A stretch of DNA of 64,000 nt from Lethocerus indicus (lineage: Eukaryota > Arthropoda > Insecta > Hemiptera > Belostomatidae): the NCBI GenBank assembly GCA_019843655.1, contig JACDQD010000002.1:5776585-5840584 (forward strand). The letters are read 5' to 3'. Position 1 is the first letter of the stretch. Each line of letters opens with the position of its first letter. Under the pieces are notes generated by a model that saw nothing but the letters and a program-made list of their open reading frames with translations, was not told the origin of the DNA and ran no database searches. The position numbers and the translations under genes are program-made. Shown here piece after piece: positions 49,379-60,400 of this stretch.

Positions 49379-49631
49379 AACGGAGGAGAAAACTTTTTAC
49401 ACAGACGGGCCCCAACGCGTGGTTCCATACGAATAAATCTAGCTTTTACAAAGAATGTACAATAGTTTTTGTTTTGTCATAGGTGGGGGTCATTCGTATT
49501 TTCTATACACATCCTAAACACTAAGAACTGCTTAAAAATAGAGGTTACAATAATTACAAAGGGGTGAGAAAAGGGAAGAGGCGGCGACGTGTGGCGGGCG
49601 GGGTGGGTGGGGTCGGGGGTTCGGGGTCGGT
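47315..49631. other. 3'-3' interval between NDUFV1 and tribbles
   Basis: The left 1.4 kb is AT-rich and holds the NDUFV1 3' UTR, with an AATAAA near 47888. From about 48.75 kb CpG content rises; this part probably includes the tribbles 3' UTR, which runs leftwards. No ORF or RNA gene can be supported. Confidence 0.55.
49330..49375. repeat. (AT)n microsatellite 3' of tribbles
   Basis: About 22 AT units about 260 bp beyond the tribbles stop codon, preceded by an ACAT run. Confidence 0.9.
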
Positions 49632-50180
49632 TCAGGCGAGGACGTCGGGGACAATCTGGTCCTGGTTGGCCGAGTGGTAGCACCTGTCCTCGCGGCTCAG
49701 CCAAGGGTGGATCAGCACGTCGCCGGCGGTCAGCCGCTCTTCGGGCTCGCGCCGCAACAGGCTCCTGATCAGGCACTTGGCGCGAGACGACAGGCACTCG
49801 GGCACCACAAAGTGCCCCCGGCTTATCTTCATGAACAGGCTAGCGTGCTCGCTGTCGTTGAACGGATATCTGCACAAAACCGACAAAGTCCACCATCAGT
49901 TTTATACAAGGTCGTCTGTCTACACTATCCTCTAGACTCCAAGTCCGAAATTACATCCGACCGGTGTATAGACAGAGACAATATTTACCTTCCCACTAGC
50001 ATCGTGTAAAGAATAACACCGAGGCTCCACATGTCCGCCGCTCTGCCCGAATAGCGGGCGTGGCTCCTCAGTATTTCCGGGCTCACGTAGGCCGGACAGC
50101 CCCGCTTGTCCTGAAGTACGTCGTCTTCCCCGTCCTCCAGCACCACCGCGTCCTCCAGACTTTCCAGCTTCAGTTCCGTT
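49632..50180 (-). CDS. trbl: Tribbles pseudokinase, last two coding exons (5' part not found in window)
   Basis: Tribbles proteins are pseudokinase scaffolds that bring substrates such as C/EBP or String/Cdc25 to the COP1 E3 ligase. Exon 50180-49989 encodes [17 protein letters not shown], then [19 protein letters not shown] and [17 protein letters not shown]. The SLE in place of the kinase DFG motif is the family hallmark. Exon 49869-49632 encodes [37 protein letters not shown] and HPWL, then a short tail with DQIVPD, the COP1-binding motif, and a stop. The exons join in phase (AG plus A). The acceptor at 50181 (TTTTTTGTCCAG) requires an upstream exon with the N-lobe and catalytic loop; none is recognisable up to 64000. 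Confidence 0.92.
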
Positions 50181-50964
50181 CTGGACAAAAAATAAAAATA
50201 GTCCGTCAGACAAATCGCTACCGCTAACCACGTGTGCGTTTATTTTAAAATTTCTCTTGAGAACAAATTGGCTAAAATGAAACAAAAATAAACGAGGATT
50301 CATCGAGGGTAGGCAAAAGTGTTTATGCCGATACAAAAAACTCGTAGCGCGTCTAAAGAAGAGTACGACCCTACAAATTAATTATACCCAGTTTCGTTAA
50401 TGGAAAGCGACCTGCTCGGGGAAGCCGCTGAAAAATTAATTCTGGCCCGAATACCGGCTATTATGCGGATTACAAAATTCTGCGGCTAATGTAACGATAC
50501 GCCGACGCGAAATCGTAAGTCGATTTAATTGCCCGTACGCCCGAAACAGCTTCGAAAATGAGTTTCGTGAAAGAAAAAGCTGTGGGGACGAGCCGCCTTA
50601 GCGGCACACCGAAGATTTCTATAAGTAACGAACGGGATTAGGATGTGCACGATCGATGGCCGGAGGAATGGGCTACCGTTCGAGCGGCAAATGTCAAATG
50701 GCGTCCGTGTCGAAACCTCAGGAGCCACGCATCCGGGGACTGAACCCGGGGGGGGTGCCTCAACCCTCCCCACCGCTCCCCTTACCTCTATCTCAAATCA
50801 GAGCCGTTATTTAAGGATATCGCGACTTATAAATATATATCTAATTTAGTTTTCTTCGTAAGTAAATACGAGCGAAGACCTGCCTATACAATCTTTCGTC
50901 TATCTACAACATATTCCGATATGTTTTATTCTCGGAGGGCGAAATCGAGTAAGGGTCCTCGAAT

Positions 50965-50972
50965 TGACGTCA
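50965..50972. promoter_or_regulatory. Consensus CRE palindrome TGACGTCA
   Basis: A perfect CREB/ATF-type site about 0.8 kb 5' of the tribbles exon. Mammalian TRIB3 is known to be regulated by ATF4/CHOP sites, but whether this site functions is unknown. By chance, roughly one such octamer is expected per 65 kb. Confidence 0.35.
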
Positions 50973-52335
50973 GGGCAGCTCACAGGAGTTTCTGTTCCCA
51001 AGCGAGATGCGGTCTGAGCCCGGTGAAACGTTAGAAGTGTGAAATACTATAGGTGTGTAAACCTTTCGGGGCGTAGGAGCAACGGGTACCGGCCTTGCGT
51101 AACCTTGGTGGCCACACTCCGAACCACTTCAATGAAACGGGGGAGCCCCCAGCCCCGTCCGCTTTCCTCATAAGGCTCGGCCATTGTTTTCCTTTTTTTT
51201 ACATAAACGCCTGTACAAACCCCGCAGGTGGCCCAACAACCGACGCCTCTAAAACGCTTACAAGACAGACTTCCGGAATGAATCTATTCCCCGGTTGTCC
51301 CAGGCTCCATACTGGGATATCCCCGGTCGTAATCGGAACATCACGACGTTAGGGATGTGGCGATACACCGGGAAATTCGCGTCCGAAATTCCGTTAGCCG
51401 CTGCCGAAGGGGTCTTTGGCCGGGCTCGACTCAAGTTCAGCAGTTTACTTTCTCCCAGCGAGTCGCGAACTCGCACTGTCTCTCTCTCTCTTTCGGTTGA
51501 GGCGCCGCGACGCCACCACCCCCTCCCCGCTCACGGCTTTCACACCGAGACACCAGGGAAAGTCGTCGCCCGAGAAAGTACCAACAAACTACAGGCAGAA
51601 GAAACTCGGGAAAAAGAGTCGGGAAAAACTAATACCAGCGAAGAATGAGATTTAGCGAAGGAATTAGGCCCCGCAAAATTGCACCTCAGAAAACAATTGT
51701 CGAATCAAATATTACCTGCCAAATTAATTGATATTTGTAATTATCCGTTATAAAACATCATCGTCATAAAATGCACGAGCCCAGGAAACAGGTTTAATAA
51801 AGAGGCATTGCCCAAATTTATCCGGAAGTATTTGCGAAAATATCTCATCAGGAGTAGTCATAGCGCACCCAGAAAGGTTCATCGACCCTCTCACCCGACT
51901 GCACCACCGCTCACGTAACGCAGTTTCATTAACTAATTTTTGAATACGCAATAACGAGAAAGTATTGTTCCATTAAAAAAAGTCTATTTCGAAAGACCTT
52001 TTTCAGTTTATAATTTTCGAATGCAGTCCGCAGTTATAAAATTCACGATGACTCTGACGTCTTTCGGGATTTGCAGTCATCATCAGTCTTCTGTATCAAA
52101 AAATACAGAGTAGTATACAGAGCCACGGCCCTAAATTACAGTAGTAGGAAGCGGGTAGAGGAGTCTACATAGTCTGGTCTTCGGACGACCTTTCGCAAGT
52201 CCCAATCGTTTCTTCAGCTTTATTTCTGGTTTCAAGAAGATATTGGGCCAGCAGTGAATTGGACTGGGCGGCGAGTAGGCGGGGCCGCTGGAGGGCGATG
52301 ACACCGGGGGTTATTGAACCGAACTGTGTAAGGGA

Positions 52336-52378
52336 GCAGGAGGAGGAGGAGGAGGAGGAGGAGGAGGAGGAGGAGGAT
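52336..52378. repeat. (GGA)n repeat
   Basis: About 14 GGA units on the + strand. It produces glutamate or proline runs in spurious ORFs on the two strands. Confidence 0.95.
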
Positions 52379-52522
52379 CCAGATCTGGTAGAAAGTTTAG
52401 TGAGAGCGGCAGCGGCAGCGGCGGCCGCGCTGTCGAAACAGCAGCGCCCCCATCCAGCCCGGTTTCCGCATTTCTCCATCGACGGCACTTCACTCTCTTT
52501 GCCAATAGCAGGCTCGCGCTCC

Positions 52523-52523
52523 C

Positions 52524-52566
<43 letters not shown>

Positions 52567-52572
52567 TCTCTC
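52523..52572. repeat. (CT)n repeat
   Basis: A run of CT units with a few CCT interruptions; GA on the - strand, where it gives an Arg/Glu repeat in a spurious ORF. Confidence 0.95.
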
Positions 52573-53900
52573 CCTCGCTCCCGTTCTCTCTCGCGCCACT
52601 ACTGTTCCCGAATCCAGAGATAACATCGGACTCACTTTACTACCGGCGGCGCAATAGTCAGACTCCCATCGAACTTTAAGACAGACAGACATATTAAACG
52701 CGACCCGCCCCGGCCCAGCGATAAGAATTTACTGCAATTTATTATTCCAGTCGGGAACACCTTCCGGGAACTTTCGACTGCTAACAGAAATTGGTCTAGA
52801 TTATTATTCCGATCTCACCCTCGGGTGAGAGAATAATGGGGGTGATGATGTCAATTATAAACGAGTCTTTATATTGTCACTTTTAGGCACCAACTTTGTC
52901 TCACTACCCAAATCGTAGAATGTCTATTGCAAGTAAGCGTGATTAAATAATTCGAACTCTAGGATGGAGCCGTGAATAGAGGAATGGAAGAAGATTGACG
53001 AAAGGGTTGAAGAGGTGGAGGGGAGGAGGGCGCACGGCAAGGCAACAGTTGGTGCAGTCGTTACAAAACAATTCTCCGGCTTTTTGGTTATACAACATGT
53101 TTTAACGACAGTTGGCCAATAGTCCTCCTCGGCGGAGAAAAGAAACTTACTTAAGACTGCTAACCACCACTTCCGAAACAGAAATTGGGGGGATAGGATT
53201 TCTTATAATTCGTAGCTCGTCGGATTTCACTCCCTGACAAACTACTCAAGTCCTCAAATTTGAAATTTCAATTACATCATCCGTTACGAAATTACAGCGG
53301 TATTTGTTCTTTCTATTACAAGTATATTTGCTGTTAAAAAAATACGTTTAAAATAATTTTGACAAGCCCCTCTAGTTTCATCATTACACTGAAAAGATGG
53401 CTGTGTCCGTATAAAGGCGATAATCGATATAAAACCGCGGCTATTTACAGTTCGAACCGAGCTCCGAGGATAAAAGTGTGGCGGTTTATGAAGAAATATT
53501 CCTCGGTCAGTTTAGGAAAAATAATAATCTCGAGCGTGCTCCAGAAAAGCGTCGGGATGGGTACCGAAGCGAGAGAGAGATAGAGATAGGGCACGATCCG
53601 GGAGTGGAGGACTGATCACCACGTAGTGCCTTACTTACGTAGGGCACGAACGATAACGGACTTGAACCAAAACACAAATATAGCGGTAAGAATGCTGAAA
53701 CCGCTGCCGATAAGCCAGAGCAAAGAGGAGGGCAGATAGGACATGCGTTCGACCGAAAGGAAGGTAGTGCCCACTTAGTGGGTCACCGAGAAGTCTCCGT
53801 ACCAGGTGCTTCCGCATTTCCGGTCGTATTTTAAAGAAGGTTTTAAAGCTTAGTGTATATAACGGGGCAACGGGATGTCGGACAGGTGGCGGGAAGATTA

Positions 53901-53920
53901 GCCGCCGCCGCCGCCGCCGA
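53901..53920. repeat. (CCG)n repeat
   Basis: Six GCC/CCG units in the CpG-rich region. Confidence 0.9.
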
Positions 53921-56648
53921 AGATGGCCCTAGGCCGATCTCAGGAAGCCCAACATCCTACCCCCGAAAAAACTTGAATCAGAAGTCAGTGAAATCGACAT
54001 AAAGGGCGCCTTATTTGGTACCTGGTGTCTGAACACAGCGGGTTTCTCTCGGCTGGCGCTCTGCCGGCTAGATCGCGATATTTTCCAGAGCGGTATGGGC
54101 GGGAGGAGGGGGGCATTAATTACCGGGCTATTGTTACAAATAAGGAAGCCGACAAAGGAGGGTTCGTTGCCCTCGAAGGACGTCAGTCGAGGCCTGCCCA
54201 TTCAACCCATTTTACTAGCTTAGAACTATATAAAGAACATATGAAAATGTTCACAGGTTTGTCGTAAGTTTTGTTCTCGAGGCATCGCCCATCCGAATGT
54301 GAGAAGAATTTACAAATATAGGGAACAACATTTAAAAGACCCTGTAACTAAAAAATATAGGGATGTAGTTATAGGAAATTAAATGAAGAGAGAAAGACTA
54401 CTGTTCGCCGAGAGGCAACAAAAATGGTCGGTTAAATGGCGGCGTCACGCGGTATTAAATGGCTAACCGTCCGTGAGCCGCAGACCGTACCGGGACCTGA
54501 GAACGGATCTTCGGTCTTCTCGGGGCGCGTATTTTCGCTTGAAATTAAAAATAAAGAAATTTGTTCCGCGCGACACGGACAATTAACGTGTAGGCCGGGC
54601 ATTACTCAAAACCGTTTGGCCGGGTTTCAAATGCGGAAACGTCGTCGAACATTTTTTTCTCCCCTCTCGTTCCCACTTTGATCTACCGTTTCGAAATTAG
54701 ACGCGGCGATATGGGCCGCGAGCGAACGATTCTGGGGCCGCCGGCTACTTCCCCCATTTGCCAACTATCCGCTACATAAACGATACTTTCCCTTCTGGAA
54801 TCCGGGCGATCGGTTCGATTAATTAATTCGTCCGAACGACAGCTGGAGGAGTGCGAGACTTTAGACAGGGCGGCGGGGACTTGTTTCAAGTTTAAAACAA
54901 ACAAGAAACGGGCGTACGCAGCTCGACCGCCTTGAACAAAATTACGAGTTTTTCTGAGGCAATAACAACGCTCGGATTACGAAATCGGATTGAATTACTA
55001 TCATACACGAGGAGGCGAAAAATGAAAAAGAAGACGGGAGGAAAAAATAATTAACGGGCGGTTGGGTAGAACCCGGACCCGAGGCTTAACCTTGCCGCAA
55101 CCTCGCCTATATATTTAGTGGGCGCTTGCCTAGTGCCTCCGCACTGTATTATTGAATTTTCAGACCGAAAGTGAAAATATGAGCGATTGGAGGAAACGAG
55201 GCTGTGCGGAGGGAAAAGGGGGCGGGGGCTGTTAACAAAACACCGCCGCTAGCGCAATTTCAATTACATCGCAAAGAGAACTTTCTCCGAGTCGCAACAA
55301 CCAAGACATAACATTCCGGCTTCTGAAACCCGAGTGAAAGAGGAGAGGGCGTTACACTCTCAATTTCACTTTTACTTCACATGCATTCCCGGCCCCTCCA
55401 CCGGCCCATATTTCGCAACTCGATATTTATTAAAGTTACAAACGGGTATTGACGCGACTTAGGCAACCGCCTCTCGCTTCTGGTCTATAATTTCATTTTT
55501 ATACCGTTTGATTTTCACATTTCCACATTATCGAAGTGGAAAGTACAAGGGACATTCGATATCTCGGCTTTCGAAATAACGAGTGCTCAAAGTAGATTGG
55601 AGGCTTCTTTCTTTTGAAAAAAAAAACTCGGTAGACTCTCACAAAGCGTTTCTTAACTGAGGCAGGCGCCTTTGAAAATATTCTAAATAAAGGGCCGAGC
55701 GGTGCAACGAGCCAGGTATTGCGCAACAAACGGTCTAGACATGTGTTCGGAGGGTTGCCCAAGAACCCGACAGGTAGGCTTGCCCAAATGGCAGGAATGG
55801 AAGGGTTGCGGAATCTCGGCCGGCTTTATAAAGAAAAAATCGCTAAAAAAATTTACCTAAAAAAAGGAAGATGTCCTGTCTTGAAAACCTGAACCGTCGC
55901 CCTCACGCCGTATTGCCTTTCTCTCGTTAACAACACCGAAATGCGATGCTTTTTCCTACTCAGAAAAACCTATTGCGAAGTAATCGATTGCGCGATAATT
56001 CAACGGAAATAAAACATCTACCTGCCGAACGGGTCTTAAGTATACGTCTTAAGCAACCTACCTACGGTTACACTCGATTTTGAAACAGTCAAACGAGTTC
56101 TATTCCTCCTTCTGCGTTTCGGCAACGCGTTACGCATAGGCTAATAATTCGTGTTAAAACTGAATTTATCCTTAGATATTATAAGATTGTCTTATATTAA
56201 AGTAATAAGAGAAAGTTGGCTTATAGAAAATAATCAATCTTCAAACGCTACAAGAACAGATGATCTCCCCGTTGAAGTAACTATTATATATTTCATGGCT
56301 TTTCATGGGACTTTATTCGTCCGATAGATCAATGAGTTGTTCTTCATTATTGAACACGACAGCGATCGAAGCGATGTTAATAAAAGAATTTCAATATTCC
56401 CACGAAACGGGAGGGAACCTCTTGCGTGGCACGAGTTAAGAAGAAAGAAAATCCATAACACTATTGGCGTGTTACGCAGTAACAGCAACAGAGCCGAGGA
56501 GGTAAAATATTACAGAATTCCTCTAACGGGTTAGCCGGGTTCGTTGGCCCCCAGAGCCGGCGCTTGCTAAACACTGAGCTCAAACAGCCAACTTTCGACT
56601 TTCCATTCGCAAGTTCACGGCGACCGTTTGCAGAGCGTGGAGGGGGCC

Positions 56649-56695
56649 GAGGAGGAGGAGGAGGAGGAGGAGGAGAAGGAGAAGAAGGAGGAGGA
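56649..56695. repeat. (GGA)n repeat with GAA interruptions
   Basis: Polypurine tract on the + strand, about 15 triplets. Confidence 0.95.
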
Positions 56696-57417
56696 TAGCA
56701 CTCCTTCCGTCAACCCTTGATGCCACACGAAATTAGGGCCAGAAGTGCAGAAGCCGGTGCACTTGCACCGATTACTAGAAATAAGCTTTTTTCAATAAAT
56801 TTTGAATCAAGAGGAAAACTTTTACGATCGTAAATACACAATACCAGATAGGTTTCCTGTCATATCGTATATAGTAGATATCGCATATATAGATATAGTA
56901 TCGCATATTCGTAGGGCGGTCTCAAGGATATGACCGGAGGCGAAAATAAAAAGTAAAAACGATTTAAAAAAATATACAAAACCTGCTAACTTCATAGCAG
57001 ACTAAGGTCCTTGGCGAGGAAAGAACGGTATAACTGGTTAATGGGGGTTTGCAAATTGGCGGCACTTGCCCTGGCCGGCGGCCGTTGCGCCACGAGAGAC
57101 ACAAGCCGCCATTTCCATTATTTTCACTCGGACTATCCCTCTAATATAATTGCGCGACTTTCTTCTTTTGTAAAGTGGGGAACGTCCGCGGAGGCGTTTC
57201 GAAACGAGAAATCGAAATCGGTGAAATCTAACTGCCGCTTAAAAAGTACCGCCTTGAAACGGACCCGCGCAGTTTTCTCTGAAACTTTTTCCACTATTCT
57301 AATTGGATGACGAACGCAATTAATGTAACAGCGCGATTTCGAAAGCGCTCAGTACCCGAGCGAATTTCGAAAGGATTCGAATTTCCAAAATTAGTTTCGA
57401 TCGCTACCGAATTACAG

Positions 57418-57445
57418 GTAAAAACAAAGTAAAACTTTGTTTTAC
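57418..57445. repeat. Short inverted repeat
   Basis: GTAAAAACAAAG (57418-57429) and CTTTGTTTTAC (57435-57445) pair with one bulged A and a 5-base loop. No function is evident. Confidence 0.6.
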
Positions 57446-58873
57446 TGGGTCCTTAGTTGAAACGAAATACATAAAAAGTCCACACTTTTGTAGAAGGTTG
57501 ATAGTCTATTTTGATCATATTTAATTCTGGCAATCAGAACTATTTCTTAAGGAACTCTCAAATGCAAATATAATAGTTTCGTCCTTGGATATGATTTTCT
57601 GACCCGGCTGATTGTAAGTTAAAAACTTGAGAATGGTGCTGGATAACCTGAAAACGGAAACTGATAGATATTTGTTCCTTCCGATTAGGTCTTTTAACAG
57701 ATCGAGTTGTGTTGTTCATGGGGCCGGTTCTGGCGCTCACGTTGTGTGTAGGTGTGAGCTTCACTCGACGATGTGTATTGAAAGTTATGTCCGTCATGGC
57801 GGGACGAGGAGGAGGATGAGGTGGAGGTGGAGGAGGATCTAGTGGTCGGCCTTGTAAGGTGCGCTGACCTACCCGACACTCAATATCCTTCCAGCTAATT
57901 GACCGGCTATTAACTGGAAAAAGGATTCGTCCGATTTATCCCGAGTACTAAAGTTTCTTTTTCTCCGCTAGTTCTCGTAATTCACTACTCGGCCAAGTCG
58001 AACGTAACACGTCGTAGGTAGAAGCGCGTCCCCGAAGACGAAATTTATTTAAAAATTTTTCGGCAGGCGTTAACTTCCCACGGATACGAACATCGCTAAA
58101 CTCGAAACGAGCTCCAGAACCTATTGTCACGACTGAGTTACGAGTATAGAACTTGGCGCAATAAATTTCTACATCGGGTTAAGCGGTCACGAAACGCCAG
58201 TTTTCAGAAGCGACAAACATTACTTCATTGACTGGGGCAACAGTCCTCAGACTATTGTAACGCGCTGGGGGAATTGCGACGCCCGCTCTAATGCCGTACG
58301 ATGAGCAACGACGAGGGAAATTGTTACTGACGCCATTATTATATAAGGCCGATCGAGGAATGAAATATATTAGAAGGAACTCGGCTTATAGGAAGGCCTA
58401 GCGTCTGGTCGATGAGCGTCCGCTAAGGTTACTTTGAGGGAGGAATGCGCCTCGGGATTGGAACCGGTTCCTCCGGCTCGTTTTTGCCACTCGAGTCCAC
58501 AATCGAGATACGCCCAACTTCTATACTTCTGAAATAGTAAAATTATAGAGTCTAAAATTCAACTACCCGAGTCCCAGAAGCCCTGAGAGCGGCGGGTTCA
58601 AGGATTTCCTTTGTTCGTCGGAAATACGCGAGAGTCCTGAAGTAATTCCGAGAGGGGAGTCTCAAAGGAATTACCAAATCCCCGTACATATTTTTTAAAG
58701 GTGCATAGAAAAATGGCTCCGGTGTAGAAACCGACCGGAATTTAGTGGACCGGAGATGAATGGACCGTGGACGATAAAGGGATGGATCATTTGAGAGGCG
58801 CGGTGGTATTATTAATAATGGGAGCCGGCCCCCCCTATAATAAACTTGGTGTTTGTGTCGACATGCCTGCCGG

Positions 58874-58903
58874 CAGGAGGAGGAGGAGGAGGAGGAGGAG
58901 GCG
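58874..58903. repeat. (GGA)n repeat
   Basis: About nine GGA units on the + strand. Confidence 0.95.
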
Positions 58904-59868
58904 GTTTTTGTCTCCAGATGTCGGCCTCATGACGCTAGCACATTATTCATTATCTGGTTGTGCAATATTTCCGGCCCGAGTCCCAATGGCCGGGCCCTCG
59001 GTTGCCCAATAACACCCAGGAAATATGTACTGGTCTCCCTCGATATACGGGGCCTTCTATTCAACGCCCGACAGAAGGTTGGCGGCTTGGATCACCACCC
59101 TCCGACGAGAACTCCAGTTTTAATTATTTATTTCATTAGAGAACCAACCGTTTTTAATAAAAAATTGCGTGTAAACTACGCGGTAGTTTGTAGAAGTGTA
59201 TTCTTATTGTTCGAGATTGTTATATAAATTAACGAAGCTATTGGTGGATTTCTTCATCGCGAGGAAAGATTTTAGCGGAGATATTCCCGAAGAAGCGGTC
59301 GTCAAAAACAGCGAGATCCGGGTTCCCATCCCGGATAATTTAATCCCCGGCGCATAGCTCGGGCGCGTAATAAATTAAAATAACGGGCCCGGTAATAATG
59401 GCTCGGTTTAAGACCTTCAATTAATACATAAAAATAAGAGAAAAACCGGCGATTCCGACGCCGGGCGTCGACTGAGCGAGTTGCGTCACCCCGAGTGAGA
59501 ACGGCCAAGGTCGCCGGTCGCCGGTGCTATCTTGGTCGCAAAAAGGTCATTCAATCAAGGTTTCCTTTATGTAAATGTCCTTGCCTCGAGTCGCACCAAC
59601 TTGCCCAAACCAGACGTCCGGTAAAAGTTATACTTTTCGTTCGATAGATGCTTATTTCGGCTGCAGTACCTAGTCAACTGAGTCCGCCGGGTTTTAATGC
59701 ACCATTTAGAAGGAACGCTGCGAGCCAAAAGACTGGTAATGCGATGGCCGCTACGGGCCTCGGAGGTGTCCGCCGTCGGATCGGTTTTTCATTAAGAGGA
59801 AATAGAGGAGGAGGCGTAGGGCGGCTTTACTGAAGGAAACTAGTAGCGGCTAGAAGGTAGGGAGGGGC

Positions 59869-59876
59869 TGACGTCA
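59869..59876. promoter_or_regulatory. Second consensus CRE palindrome TGACGTCA
   Basis: A second perfect CREB/ATF octamer in the same non-coding region, within a GC-rich context. Function unknown. Confidence 0.35.
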
Positions 59877-60350
59877 CAAGTCCAAGGTTGTCTGGCAGGT
59901 AGGGCTGCTTCTAGCTAGTCGGAGGCTCACCGGTGAGATCTAACAGTGACGCCACTGGTCCCGTCCACCAGGAGGGACTGCCCTAACAAAACAACAGGCA
60001 CCGCTATCCACACTCGCTTTTATTACCGGTTCCTTTTATTCCGTCTTATCCGGTTTCGTCTAGGCCCGAAAAATATCGTCTAGAACCCGTCTATTCCAAA
60101 CGGTTTTAATGCCAACGGCGGCTTTTTAAAGTTCTCTACGGCCGGACTGGTTTCTACTCGATTTCTCGCTTGTCTACCCGCTAGCTAAAGCCGACGTCAA
60201 TCCGGTCGCGATTCGCAATAAATACAAAAGCAATTTATTCGAGTCCAAACTTTCTAAATGATTTTTTACCCCGGAATGTTCATCATCTGTTGTATTTCAT
60301 TGTTTGGTTCGCGTTAAGGAGGGCGGCCCGGCGCCGACACGTCACGTGTC

Positions 60351-60353
<3 letters not shown>

Positions 60354-60394
<41 letters not shown>

Positions 60395-60400
60395 GTGTGT
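60354..60400. repeat. (GT)n microsatellite
   Basis: About 22 GT units with one GC interruption, directly preceded by the near-palindrome GACACG-TCA-CGTGTC (60336-60350). Confidence 0.95.

Noticed and set aside
49477..50336. Arg/Pro/Gly-rich ORFs overlapping the tribbles exons
   Set aside because: These are alternate frames of the GC-rich tribbles exons; the true frames give clear pseudokinase motifs and join in phase.
52165..52692. A 175-codon ORF on - and a 132-codon ORF on + over the same place
   Set aside because: Both are carried by the GGA and CT simple repeats, giving Ser/Glu/Arg/Pro runs. There is no conserved domain and no splice context.
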